NCBI GenBank assembly: GCA_051647535.1
Contig: JBOFEA010000020.1
Location: forward strand, 41,293 to 105,292
DNA: 64,000 nucleotides
Source of the DNA: Brevinema_A sp051647535
GTDB taxonomy: Bacteria > Spirochaetota > Brevinematia > Brevinematales > Brevinemataceae
Reading direction: 5' to 3'
Shown: positions 51,061 to 60,452 of the stretch, piece after piece
Layout: each line of letters starts with the position of its first letter
Position numbering within the stretch: the first letter of the stretch is position 1
Notes under the pieces: generated by a model
The model's input: the letters and a program-made list of their open reading frames with translations, nothing else
Database searches by the model: none
What the model was told of the DNA's origin: nothing
Translations under genes and position numbers: made by a program

Positions 51061-52884
51061 ATGCAGGATATAAAACATATTCCCGTTAATCGTTTGGTTT
51101 ACATTACCGGTATTCTTATTTTAATATTTTTGACCTTTTTTTCACGGCTTTTTTATCTTCAATTATTAAAAGGTAATATTTTCAAAAATCAAGCTCAAAA
51201 AAACCAAACCCGTCGTCTTCGTATTCCTGCTTACCGTAGTATTATTTTTGACAGAAATAAAATTTTAAAACTAACTTATAATGAACGATCCTTAGCTCTT
51301 ACTCTGATTCCAGCAAATATTCCATCCCAGCAACCTCAAAGAAATATCTTATTAACTAAAATTGCAACTATCCTCAGTATATCTACTGAACAACTTGAAA
51401 ATATCATTAAAGAACAATTTATTGATGCTTATACACCTATTGTATTAGATGACAAACCTACAATGGCTGAAATTTCACAATTTGCAGAACGAATTGATGA
51501 ATTTCCAGGAATTTTTTGGGAAAACAGACCTAAAAGAGTTTATCCTTTTGGAGAAGCTGGATTTCATGTCATTGGATATACAGGACTTCTAAATAAAGCA
51601 GAATACGACTCTTTAAAACACTTACCGGAATACTACCTTGGTGCATCTATGGGAAAACGAGGTATAGAAAAACAATATGACCCAATCATACGAGGAAATT
51701 CCGGTATCTTGATCCGATCCGTAAATGTGATGGGACAGGTATTAGAACAAGAAATTTCAAAAGAGCCTATTCAAGGAAATCATATTGTATTAACTATAGA
51801 TGCACGGCTTCAGCAAAAAGCTTATGATTTATTAAAAGATTTTATAGGTGCTATTGTCGTTACACATGTCTCCACCGGAGAAATTTTAGCTCTTGTTAGC
51901 AGTCCTTCGTTAGATCCCACTATTTTTAATAATTCTCCTAATTCTCAACAAGCGTTTAGAGAACATGTTTTAGATCCTAGACATCCGTTTTTAAATCGGA
52001 CTATACAAGGTAAATACCCTCCAGCCTCAACGTTCAAACTCATTACTACAGCAGCTTTCTTAAAAGCAGGTATAGATCCCAACAAAGAATTAGCAACTAC
52101 AGGATTTTATCCTATAGGAAACAGAGTATTCAAGGATTGGAAGAATCATGGTATTGTAGATATGAGAAGAGCTATTGGTGTTTCTGCAAACGTATATTTC
52201 TACCACCATTCTCAAACCGTAGGTCGAAAAGCTATCTTTGAAATGGCTCGTGAATTCGGATTTACAACTCCTTATCAAATTGACCTTCCTGATGAAAATT
52301 CCGGTTTTCTTCCAAATGATAACTGGTTTCAAAAAATACACAAACGTCGCTGGTCTAACGGTGATACCGCTAATATTGCTATTGGTCAAGGAGATGTATT
52401 GGCAACTCCTCTTGAAATCAATATGATGACTGTTGCTATTGCAAACAATGGAATTATTTATAAACCTTATATCCTTAAAGAAATCTTGAATATACGAGAC
52501 AAAAATACTATTTGGTCTCAAACTCCTGTTCCTTTAAAAACTATTGCCTTATCTCCTGAAGCTTTTAAAATTATTCAAGAAGGTATGGCTCAAACAGTCG
52601 AAGCTCATGGTACTGCAGGAGTACTAACTCGTTATAAAAGTATTAAGGTTCCTATAGCAGCCAAATCAGGAACAGCTCAAACAGGATTTGTAAATAAAGA
52701 AAACGGATTGTTTACCGGCTATGGACCATACGGAAACGAAAATTTATCAAACACTATTGCAATAACAGTTTTATTAGAAAACCAAAGAACAGGTATTGCA
52801 CGAAGCATTATGGTTGAATTATTTAATTATTATTTTATGACATTATATCCAGACGCAAATCCAAATAACAATAAAACCAAATAA
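51061..52884 (+). CDS. mrdA: Penicillin-binding protein 2 (elongasome transpeptidase)
   Basis: A 607-residue class B PBP. One N-terminal anchor helix (about 12-33), then a dimerisation/pedestal domain with GKRGIEKQYDPIIRGNSG, then the transpeptidase domain. That domain has SxxK at Ser323-Lys326 (ASTFK), SxN at Ser375-Asn377 (SAN) and KSG at residues 535-537 (KSGTAQT). It cross-links peptidoglycan during lateral growth together with RodA, encoded next. It overlaps the mcs genes closely in direction and spacing (18 bases), so the four genes may be one operon. AGGA precedes the ATG. Confidence 0.95.
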   Translation: MQDIKHIPVNRLVYITGILILIFLTFFSRLFYLQLLKGNIFKNQAQKNQTRRLRIPAYRSIIFDRNKILKLTYNERSLALTLIPANIPSQQPQRNILLTKIATILSISTEQLENIIKEQFIDAYTPIVLDDKPTMAEISQFAERIDEFPGIFWENRPKRVYPFGEAGFHVIGYTGLLNKAEYDSLKHLPEYYLGASMGKRGIEKQYDPIIRGNSGILIRSVNVMGQVLEQEISKEPIQGNHIVLTIDARLQQKAYDLLKDFIGAIVVTHVSTGEILALVSSPSLDPTIFNNSPNSQQAFREHVLDPRHPFLNRTIQGKYPPASTFKLITTAAFLKAGIDPNKELATTGFYPIGNRVFKDWKNHGIVDMRRAIGVSANVYFYHHSQTVGRKAIFEMAREFGFTTPYQIDLPDENSGFLPNDNWFQKIHKRRWSNGDTANIAIGQGDVLATPLEINMMTVAIANNGIIYKPYILKEILNIRDKNTIWSQTPVPLKTIALSPEAFKIIQEGMAQTVEAHGTAGVLTRYKSIKVPIAAKSGTAQTGFVNKENGLFTGYGPYGNENLSNTIAITVLLENQRTGIARSIMVELFNYYFMTLYPDANPNNNKTK

Positions 52885-52912
52885 TAATAATATTTTATTC
52901 AAGGAATAATAT

Positions 52913-54229
52913 GTGAAAGATTTATTAAAAATAGAATTACTGCCTTTTATTGCTATTCCTATCATTCTATCAATTATCGGAGTTATTTTTATCCTTAGTA
53001 CCGGTCAATTGGAAAACGGTTTGAATACCAATTTATATATCAAACAAATTTTGTGGATTATTTTAGGATTAGGAATTGTTGCAATTATTTTATCCATTGA
53101 TTATTATTACATTATCGAAATGTCAGTTGTATATTATATTCTTGGAATAGGATTATTAATCTTTACTTTAGTATTTGGTAAAGAAATAAAAGGATCCAAA
53201 AGCTGGTTGGGAGTTGCTGGTTTAGGTATCCAAATTTCAGAATTAATGAAAATTTTCTATATTTTATTTTATGCTAAATTTCTTAGTAAAATTTCTAAGG
53301 ATGAAAAAAGTATACAAACCTTTTTTAAAGCATTGTTTATACTCATTCTTCCACTATCTTTAGTATTAATGCAGCCAGATCTAGGAACAGCACTAATTTT
53401 TTGCAGTATTTTTCTAATCATGAGTCTAATTGGACTCAATGATATTTCTATTCTATTAACAGGAATTGCGATTTTTATCACAACGGGTATCATTTTAGCA
53501 GCTTATACTTATTATCAATTTTATCTTGCAACACACTCAACTCCTCCCAATCATATTATTGAAATACTTCTTTCTCCTAAAACGTTTCTTGCTATTGCCA
53601 TTATTTTCTTAATTTATACTGTTATTACTTTCATTATCGAATTGTTGCAGCCTATTCCGTGGATCAGTAAATTTACCAAAATTTCATTAATGATTGGTGT
53701 TTCCTTTTTAATGACTAGTATCATTAGCAGAGTAATGAAACCTTATCAATGGAATCGTCTATTTGTGTTTATTAATCCTGAATTTGACAAATTAGGTTCA
53801 GGATACAACTCTATTCAAGCTCAAATCGCAATTGGTGCAGGAGGAGCTTTCGGACAAGGAATTTTGAAAGGATCTCAAAATTTGCGTGGTTTTCTTCCTG
53901 AAAAACATACTGATTTTATTTTTGCTATTTTAGCAGAAGAAACAGGATTTTTTGGCTCATCCTTTGTCGTATTATTATATGCATTATATACTTGGCTGAT
54001 CGTCAAAACTATTATTTCAGCAAAAGATCCTGAAGGCGCTTATATTGCATGCGGATTATTAGCTATGTATGTCACCCATATTTTTATTAACATTGGTATG
54101 AATATAGGTATTGCTCCTGTGACAGGACTTCCATTGCCATTTATTAGTTATGGAGGTTCGTCTTATATTGTTTCTATTGCCGGTGCTGCTCTTCTTCTCA
54201 ATATTTATAAACGACGGTTTACAAACTAA
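52913..54229 (+). CDS. rodA: RodA peptidoglycan glycosyltransferase (SEDS family)
   Basis: A 438-residue polytopic protein of the SEDS family with about ten helices. Conserved segments: GSKSWLGVAGLGIQISELMK, LMQPDLGTALIF (with the catalytic-loop Asp), NSIQAQIAIGAGGAFGQG, then FLPEKHTDFIFAILAEETGF and PVTGLPLPFISYGGSS. It polymerises lipid II for cell elongation with PBP2. The start is GTG at 52913 with AAGGA eight bases upstream; the overlapping ATG at 52911 is out of frame. A strong terminator follows. Confidence 0.95.
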   Translation: MKDLLKIELLPFIAIPIILSIIGVIFILSTGQLENGLNTNLYIKQILWIILGLGIVAIILSIDYYYIIEMSVVYYILGIGLLIFTLVFGKEIKGSKSWLGVAGLGIQISELMKIFYILFYAKFLSKISKDEKSIQTFFKALFILILPLSLVLMQPDLGTALIFCSIFLIMSLIGLNDISILLTGIAIFITTGIILAAYTYYQFYLATHSTPPNHIIEILLSPKTFLAIAIIFLIYTVITFIIELLQPIPWISKFTKISLMIGVSFLMTSIISRVMKPYQWNRLFVFINPEFDKLGSGYNSIQAQIAIGAGGAFGQGILKGSQNLRGFLPEKHTDFIFAILAEETGFFGSSFVVLLYALYTWLIVKTIISAKDPEGAYIACGLLAMYVTHIFINIGMNIGIAPVTGLPLPFISYGGSSYIVSIAGAALLLNIYKRRFTN

Positions 54230-54232
54230 ACA

Positions 54233-54268
54233 AAAATAAAAGAGATGAATATTCATCTCTTTTATTTT
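54233..54268. terminator. Bidirectional terminator between rodA and dctM
   Basis: A perfect 36-base palindrome: AAAATAAAAGAGATGAAT and its complement, flanked by A and T tracts. It serves both convergent operons. Confidence 0.92.
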
Positions 54269-55563
54269 TATAATAATCCAAAGAATTTTGGAAGGAATAA
54301 ACTAACCTCAGGAACAAATGTCACTAAAAATAATATAGATACTAACACAATATACATTGGAATTAATTTAGAAAATACATCTTCTATTTTAATAGAAGCA
54401 ATACTGCATCCAACAAATAATGCACTTCCGACTGGAGGAGTACACAAACCTATACACAAATTAAATGTCATAATAATTCCAAAATGTACCGGATCAATTC
54501 CTAATTGCTTAGCTATTGGAAGAAAAATAGGAGTAAATATTAAAATTGCAGGAGTCATATCCATAAAAGTTCCCACAAACAACAGAATCAGATTGATTAA
54601 AAATATAATTACCACAGGATTATCAGAAATTGAAAGCAAACTATCTGCTACAATTTGAGGAATTCTTGAAAAAGATAATACCCAAGACATAATTGAAGAA
54701 ACAGCTATTAAAAATAATACAACACCTGTCATTGTCACTGTATCATAAACAATATCTTTCACTTTTTCAAAATTTAACGAACGATAAATCAATGATAACA
54801 ATAAACTATATAATGCGGCAATTCCAGAACCTTCTGTTGCAGTAAAAACACCTTTTACAACGCCTCCAATAACAATAAAGATCATTAACAAACTTGGAAA
54901 TGCATCCCAAACAACTCGACATGATTCTTTAAAAGAAATAGCCGGCTGTTTGGGATAAGTTCCTTTGATAGAAAACAACAATGCAACAACAGCAACACCT
55001 AAACCCATTAAAATTCCAGGTAAATACCCAGCAAGAAACAATGCTGCAACAGAAGTACCACCACTTACTAAAGAATAAACAATAAATGTATTACTTGGTG
55101 GTATTAATAATCCTGTTGGACAAGAAGCAATATTAACAGCTGCTGCTAATGCAGGATCATAATTTTCCTTTTTTTGCAAAGGATCAATAATTTTTCCTAC
55201 AGCTACTTCTGCAGCAATTGCAGATCCGGACAATGCACCAAACAACATATTTGATAAAATATTGATTTGAAACAAAGCTCCCGGTAAAAACCGCGTAAAT
55301 AGTTTGGTAAAATTAATTAATCTTACAGCTAATCCTCCGGTATTCATAATAGCTCCGGATAATATAAACAGAGGAATTGCCAGTAAAGTAAAAGAATTCA
55401 AAGCATTAAGCATAGATTGTGCTGCTGTAAGCAATGCTTTATCAAACGGAAGTAGCGTAAACATAACAGCAAGAGAAGACATCATAATTGAAATGGAAAT
55501 CGGTACACCAACAGCCAGCAACAATACAAATACAGAAGTTAATATAATTATTGTATTATTCAT
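54268..55563 (-). CDS. dctM: TRAP transporter large permease DctM
   Basis: A 431-residue membrane protein with about 12 helices, normal DctM length. GALSGSAIAAEVAVGKI and CPTGLLIPPSNTFIVY are conserved sodium- and substrate-binding segments; FGIIMTFNLCIGLCTPPVGSALF is the usual C-terminal block. It forms the sodium-driven transport unit with DctQ. AAAGGGG precedes the ATG; the start overlaps the DctQ stop by four bases. Given the adjacent genes, the solute is most likely glucuronate or a related hexuronate. Confidence 0.94.
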   Translation of the reverse strand: MNNTIIILTSVFVLLLAVGVPISISIMMSSLAVMFTLLPFDKALLTAAQSMLNALNSFTLLAIPLFILSGAIMNTGGLAVRLINFTKLFTRFLPGALFQINILSNMLFGALSGSAIAAEVAVGKIIDPLQKKENYDPALAAAVNIASCPTGLLIPPSNTFIVYSLVSGGTSVAALFLAGYLPGILMGLGVAVVALLFSIKGTYPKQPAISFKESCRVVWDAFPSLLMIFIVIGGVVKGVFTATEGSGIAALYSLLLSLIYRSLNFEKVKDIVYDTVTMTGVVLFLIAVSSIMSWVLSFSRIPQIVADSLLSISDNPVVIIFLINLILLFVGTFMDMTPAILIFTPIFLPIAKQLGIDPVHFGIIMTFNLCIGLCTPPVGSALFVGCSIASIKIEDVFSKLIPMYIVLVSILFLVTFVPEVSLFLPKFFGLL

Positions 55564-56048
55564 GCTTTACCCCTTTTTATTGTAAAGATTAAAGAAATTA
55601 AATCAAAAATTTGATAAAGCAGAATCATTATTCCCGCAAAAGGAATTACCATATATACATAACTCATTCTAATATTAAGCACCGAAGAAAATTGACTATG
55701 CGTCACTTGAATCATACGAAATCCTCCCCACATCAGAAGCAAAACGGATAATACCATAATAAGTAAGATGGAAGCTATTCGTGCTATAATACGAACAGAA
55801 ACAGGAAATTGTTCAATAAAGAAAGTTAACGATAAATGTTTATGATTTCCAAAACCGTAAGCCGCACCCAAAAATCCCACCCAAATCAAAACAAATCGTA
55901 CCAATTCTTCAGTAAATGTTGCAGGCATACGAAGAAAATATCTGGAAAAAACCTGCCAGCAGACACAAAATAACAATAAACCAAGAAGTAAAAATAATAT
56001 ATAAAACAAAAATGTGTCCAACCAATTTTTCAATCTATTATACAGCAT
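55560..56048 (-). CDS. dctQ: TRAP transporter small permease DctQ
   Basis: A 162-residue protein with four hydrophobic helices, standard DctQ layout. RMPATFTEELVRFVLIWVGFLGAAYGF and HKHLSLTF are the conserved central block. It pairs with DctM as the membrane half of the transporter. GGA lies eight bases before the ATG; the stop overlaps the DctM start. Confidence 0.92.
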   Translation of the reverse strand: MLYNRLKNWLDTFLFYILFLLLGLLLFCVCWQVFSRYFLRMPATFTEELVRFVLIWVGFLGAAYGFGNHKHLSLTFFIEQFPVSVRIIARIASILLIMVLSVLLLMWGGFRMIQVTHSQFSSVLNIRMSYVYMVIPFAGIMILLYQIFDLISLIFTIKRGKA

Positions 56049-56071
56049 AACATATCCAATCTTAAACTATT

Positions 56072-57073
56072 CTAATTAGTAGCAATATAATCTAAAAGTT
56101 CCTTAGCACGAGGATCTTGTTGTCCGACTTTATTATGCATAGGAAGCACAAGAGTTCTAAAAGGTGTTTGGTCAACAGAGTTAATTTTTACATTATATTT
56201 TTCAACAGCAGCTTTAAGAGCTGCTTTTTCAGCTTCATCCCAAACTGAAGTGAAATAATTAATAGTTTCACGAGCCGCACTTCTAAACATATCTTTATCA
56301 GTATCATTTAATTCCTGCCAAAATCCACTGTTTACGGTAAGAATATCGGACAATCTTAAATGTTCTGTCAAAGAAATATATTTCGCAACTTCAGCATGTC
56401 CGGTTTGAACAATAGAAGGAATGTTATTTTCAGCACCATCAATAACACCTTGTTGAATAGAAGTGTATACTTCACCGAAACTTAATACAACAGGACTTGC
56501 ACCTAGCAGAGTGATCATTTCAATAGAAGTAGGAGATTCCTGAACTCTAATTTTCAATCCTTTTAAATCGGCAGGTTTGAGAATAGGTTTGGATTTTGTA
56601 TAAAAACTTCTTGCACCACCTTCTAAGTATAAAATAGGACGAAATCCTTTATCAAGAGTAGATTCAAAAATTTCCTCAACTTTTTCACTATCCATGACTC
56701 TTCTAAAATGATCATAATCCCTGAAAATATACGGTAAATTAAATACCGAATAAATTTTATCGAAACTTTCCAATGCAGCAGAATTAATATGTGCAAAAGT
56801 AATTACACCTGTTTGAACCAACTCTAATGCACTTAAAGAATTTCCTAACTGTGCACTGGGATAAATTTCAATTTTGAACCGTCCATCAGATTTTTCTTCA
56901 ACTAAAGAAGCAAACTTTTTATATGCTAAATCAACCGGAAAATCAGGGGAATGATTATGCGACAATTTTAAAACTTGTGCTCCTGCATTTTTACTTGCTT
57001 GAGAATTCTTTTTTCCACAAGCAGAAAAGCTTAATACTACAGAACACAATAACAAAACCGCTAATTTTTTCAT
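56072..57073 (-). CDS. dctP: TRAP solute-binding lipoprotein DctP
   Basis: A 333-residue binding protein. The signal peptide ends in LSFSAC (Cys19), so it is a lipid-anchored DctP rather than a free periplasmic one. LSHNHSPDFPVDLAYKKF starts the mature fold; ARSFYTKSKPILKPADLKGLKIRVQES, including the conserved Arg that binds the carboxylate, lies near 155-180; SFGEVYTSIQQGVIDGAEN is the common hinge block. It delivers a uronate to DctQM. AAGG precedes the ATG; the gene follows uxaC by 12 bases. Confidence 0.93.
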   Translation of the reverse strand: MKKLAVLLLCSVVLSFSACGKKNSQASKNAGAQVLKLSHNHSPDFPVDLAYKKFASLVEEKSDGRFKIEIYPSAQLGNSLSALELVQTGVITFAHINSAALESFDKIYSVFNLPYIFRDYDHFRRVMDSEKVEEIFESTLDKGFRPILYLEGGARSFYTKSKPILKPADLKGLKIRVQESPTSIEMITLLGASPVVLSFGEVYTSIQQGVIDGAENNIPSIVQTGHAEVAKYISLTEHLRLSDILTVNSGFWQELNDTDKDMFRSAARETINYFTSVWDEAEKAALKAAVEKYNVKINSVDQTPFRTLVLPMHNKVGQQDPRAKELLDYIATN

Positions 57074-57085
57074 TTCATACCTTCC

Positions 57086-58498
57086 TTAAATTAAATTAAA
57101 ATATCTATTTGCATTATTAAAACAAATGTCAGATACAACATTACCAACAAAATTAATATCAGAAGGAATTTGACCTTCCGCCATCCACGTACCTAAGATA
57201 TTACAAAGAATTCTTCTAAAGTATTCATGCCGGCAAAAAGAAAGAAAACTTCGTGAATCAGTAAGCATTCCAACAAATTCAGCCAACAATCCTAAAGATG
57301 ATAAAGCAATAAGTTGCCTTTCCATACCATCTTTTTGATCATTAAACCACCAACCGGATCCTAATTGGATCTTACCCGGAATACTGCCTTGAAAATTACC
57401 TATCATGGTACCCAGCATCTCATTATCTCTAGGATTGAGACTATATAAAATAGTTTTAGGAAGCATATCCTGTAAATTTAATACATCCAAAAATGATGAC
57501 AATTCAGATGCATAACAAAAATCATTAATAGAGTCACAGCCAATATCCGAACCTAATAATTGAAACAGTTTAGTGTTATTATTTCTAAGTGCCCCAATAT
57601 GAAGCTGCATTACCCAATTATTACGAGCATAAATTTTTCCCATTTCTACAAGTACAAAGCTTTTATATTTGATAACATCTTCCGAGCTTACCTTTTTGCT
57701 TTGCAATGCGTTAATAAAAATAGTATTCACCTCGCTTTCGGTGTATTGTTTAGTAAATACAAAATGATCCAAACCATGATCAGAAATCGAACATCCCATA
57801 GCTTTGAAATGATCTATTCTTTTACTTATAGCTTCCATTAACCCAGATATATTAACAATATCTATAGAAGAAACTTCTGCAAGTTCTTTAATATAAGAAC
57901 CAAAACCAGGCATATCTATTTTTACAATTTTATCAGGACGCCAAGAAGGTGCAACTTCACATTCAAAGCCACTTTCTTTAATAGTTTGATGGTATTCCAA
58001 AGAATCAATAGGATCATCTGTCGTTCCAATAAATTTCAAATTGAACTTCTTAATCAAGGCACGAGCAGAAAAATTATCTTGAGAAATTACATTATTTGAT
58101 TGATGATAAATTTCTTTTGCTGTTTCAGGCGTAAGAAGCAAATCAATATTAAAATAACGCAGAAGCTCCAAATGAGTCCAATGATAAAGAGGATTACCTA
58201 AAGTTTTAGGAAGAACCTTAGCCCAAGTTTCAAATCTATGATAGTCATATTCGGGATTTCCAATATAACCGGTAACTTCTTTTTCTTCAAATCCGGCAGA
58301 ACGAATAGCACGCCATTTATAATGATCTCCGTCAAGCCACAATTCAGTAATTGATCGATACTTTTTATCTTGAGCAATTTCTTTTGGAGAAAGGTGGCAG
58401 TGATAATCAATAATAGGCATATGTTGAGCGAAATTGTGATATAATTGTTCTGCATATTTATTATTTAGAAGAAAATTATCTGTAATAAATGTTTTCAT
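57086..58498 (-). CDS. uxaC: Glucuronate isomerase
   Basis: A 470-residue enzyme of normal length converting D-glucuronate to D-fructuronate (and galacturonate to tagaturonate). MPIIDYHCHLSPKEIA near the start holds the HxH metal site; TDDPIDSLEYHQTIKESGF and GSGWWFNDQKDGMERQLIALSSLGLL are typical blocks. The ATG at 58498 with AGGA is chosen; the longer frame to 58582 would overlap uxuA. No altronate branch genes are present, so glucuronate is the likely substrate. Confidence 0.95.
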   Translation of the reverse strand: MKTFITDNFLLNNKYAEQLYHNFAQHMPIIDYHCHLSPKEIAQDKKYRSITELWLDGDHYKWRAIRSAGFEEKEVTGYIGNPEYDYHRFETWAKVLPKTLGNPLYHWTHLELLRYFNIDLLLTPETAKEIYHQSNNVISQDNFSARALIKKFNLKFIGTTDDPIDSLEYHQTIKESGFECEVAPSWRPDKIVKIDMPGFGSYIKELAEVSSIDIVNISGLMEAISKRIDHFKAMGCSISDHGLDHFVFTKQYTESEVNTIFINALQSKKVSSEDVIKYKSFVLVEMGKIYARNNWVMQLHIGALRNNNTKLFQLLGSDIGCDSINDFCYASELSSFLDVLNLQDMLPKTILYSLNPRDNEMLGTMIGNFQGSIPGKIQLGSGWWFNDQKDGMERQLIALSSLGLLAEFVGMLTDSRSFLSFCRHEYFRRILCNILGTWMAEGQIPSDINFVGNVVSDICFNNANRYFNLI

Positions 58499-58511
58499 AA
58501 TTTTTCCTAAC

Positions 58512-59549
58512 TTAATGGGAATCCAACATATCCCAAATTCCCTGAAGATACACAGCTCCCAAAGCTCTGTCATACAAACCATAACCGGGAAGTCCAGTTT
58601 CTCCCCAAATCATACGACCGTGATCGGGACGAACAGGTCCATCAAATCCAGCATCGTAATAAGCTTTAAGAATTTTTGTAAAATCAATATCACCATAAGC
58701 TTTAGGGTGAGCAGTTTCAGAAAAATCTTTGTCCCCGTCAATACGTACATTACGGCAGTGAGCAAAATGAATTCGTTTTTGACCGGCAAATGTTTTAACC
58801 ATATCAACACAATCATTTTCAGGAGCAATACCCAAAGAACCTGTACAAAAACACAAACCATTAACAGGAGTATCCACAATAGACAATACTCTTTCCAAAG
58901 CATGTTTGTTGGTAATGATTCTAGGAAGTCCGAAAATAGACCATGGAGGATCATCAGGATGGATTGCCATTTTAAGATCATTTTCTTTAGCCACAGGAAT
59001 CACGGCTTTAAGAAAATACTCAAGATTGCTCCATAATTTTTCAGTATCTACGGATTTATAATCTTCTAACAAGTTAATTAATTCTTGATGAGAATACTTC
59101 ACCCATGCAGGAAGAGTAAGATTGGGAGAAGTAGGATCCATTGCAAGAATATCTTTATGTTTATAGGTCAAAGCATTAGAACCATCAGGAAATGGCGTAT
59201 CAAGAGAAGTTCTCGTCCAATCAAAAACAGGCATAAAATTATAAGTAATTACTTCTAAGCCTGCACGTGCAAGATTTTTTAATGTTTGAATATAATGTTC
59301 GATATATTGATCACGGGAACCTTTTCCTAACTTGATATCTTCATGAACAGGAACGCTTTCAATTACTTTAAAATTCAAACCGTAAGATTCAATATTTTTT
59401 TTGTATGCTGTAATTTTTTCAAAATCCCAAACACTACCAGTAGGTTCATCATGAAGAGAACTTACAATTCCTTTCACACAAGGGATTTGTCGAATATAAT
59501 TTAACGATATAGGATCATTTGGACCATACCAACGAAACGTCATATACAT
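58512..59549 (-). CDS. uxuA: Mannonate dehydratase
   Basis: A 345-residue enzyme of the UxuA family (Gram-positive type, shorter than the 394-residue E. coli form). It dehydrates D-mannonate to 2-keto-3-deoxygluconate. FRWYGPNDPISL begins the protein. Metal-binding residues lie in the MAIHPDDPPWSIFGLPRII block, GLCFCTGSLG, the IHFAHCRN strand, and the VRPDHGRMIWGE segment near the C-terminus. TAGGAG precedes the ATG; the operon order is uxuB-uxuA-uxaC. Confidence 0.95.
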   Translation of the reverse strand: MYMTFRWYGPNDPISLNYIRQIPCVKGIVSSLHDEPTGSVWDFEKITAYKKNIESYGLNFKVIESVPVHEDIKLGKGSRDQYIEHYIQTLKNLARAGLEVITYNFMPVFDWTRTSLDTPFPDGSNALTYKHKDILAMDPTSPNLTLPAWVKYSHQELINLLEDYKSVDTEKLWSNLEYFLKAVIPVAKENDLKMAIHPDDPPWSIFGLPRIITNKHALERVLSIVDTPVNGLCFCTGSLGIAPENDCVDMVKTFAGQKRIHFAHCRNVRIDGDKDFSETAHPKAYGDIDFTKILKAYYDAGFDGPVRPDHGRMIWGETGLPGYGLYDRALGAVYLQGIWDMLDSH

Positions 59550-59562
59550 AATTAACTCCTAT

Positions 59563-60420
59563 TTACACACCGGAATAAGCAGAATAAGCTCCATCAATTG
59601 GTAAATTAATACCACTGACAAAACCACTAGCTTTATCACAAGCAAGATACAATACAGCACCAATTAATTCATTAGGAAGTCCAAATCGAGCCATAGGAGT
59701 ACCTAAAATAATTTTGTTAGCACGCGTAGTATAAGAACCGTCATCATGATGAAGAAGTTTATAATTTTGTTGGGTTTCAAAAAAACCGGGAGCGATTGCA
59801 TTAACTCTTATCCCTACCGGTGCAAGATGCGTAGCCAACCATTGAGTAAAGTTGCTGACAGCAGCTTTACCTGCACTATACATAGGAATTTTAGTCAACG
59901 GGGTAAAAGCATTCATCGAAGAAATATTGATAATATTTCCTTTTTGAGATTTAACCATTTCTTCACCAAAAATTTGGCAAGGCAACACCGTTCCAAACAA
60001 ATTCAGTTCCATAACCCACTTCATTCCTTCATAATCCAAATCAAAAAAAGTAGTATCACTTGGTTTTTTTTGCGATAATGTTTCAGGATAACAATTTTCC
60101 ATTGTCGTAGTTGCTTTCGGAGAATTTCCTCCGGCACCGTTAATCAACAAATCAATTTTGCCCCACTCGGACACAATACGATTTTTAGCTTCTATAATTT
60201 GTTCTTTTACCAATACATCAAAAGTAAGTGCCATTGCCTGACCACCGCTAGCAATAATTTCTTGAGTTAACGCTTCCACAGCATCATTTGTTCTACCACA
60301 AACAGCTACTTTCGCACCGCATTCAGCTAATGCTTTAACTATTTCACTGCATAATACTCCTGAAGCTCCCGTAACTACAGCAACTTGATTTACAAGATCC
60401 ACCTTAAAAGGTAAATTCAT
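59563..60420 (-). CDS. uxuB: Fructuronate reductase, SDR type (mannonate-forming)
   Basis: A 285-residue short-chain dehydrogenase. Cofactor motif TGASGVLCSE (usually TGxxxGIG), NGAGG in the middle, and the catalytic Ser-Tyr-Lys set (SSMNAFTPLTKIPMYSAGKAA). The inserted FFDLDYEGMKWVMELNLFGT after NGAGGNSP is characteristic of the Bacillus YjmF-like fructuronate reductases, which replace the unrelated UxuB of enterics. It converts fructuronate to mannonate using NAD(P)H. Located directly before uxuA. Symbol given for function rather than homology. Confidence 0.85.
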   Translation of the reverse strand: MNLPFKVDLVNQVAVVTGASGVLCSEIVKALAECGAKVAVCGRTNDAVEALTQEIIASGGQAMALTFDVLVKEQIIEAKNRIVSEWGKIDLLINGAGGNSPKATTTMENCYPETLSQKKPSDTTFFDLDYEGMKWVMELNLFGTVLPCQIFGEEMVKSQKGNIINISSMNAFTPLTKIPMYSAGKAAVSNFTQWLATHLAPVGIRVNAIAPGFFETQQNYKLLHHDDGSYTTRANKIILGTPMARFGLPNELIGAVLYLACDKASGFVSGINLPIDGAYSAYSGV

Positions 60421-60452
60421 AATTTCTCCTTTATTAACTCTGTTAAATTTTA

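Noticed and set aside
54245..54658. Plus-strand 137-codon frame over dctM
   Set aside because: Shadow of dctM on the other strand; no ribosome site and it starts inside a terminator.
58515..59036. Plus-strand 173-codon frame over uxuA
   Set aside because: Antisense shadow of a confidently identified gene.
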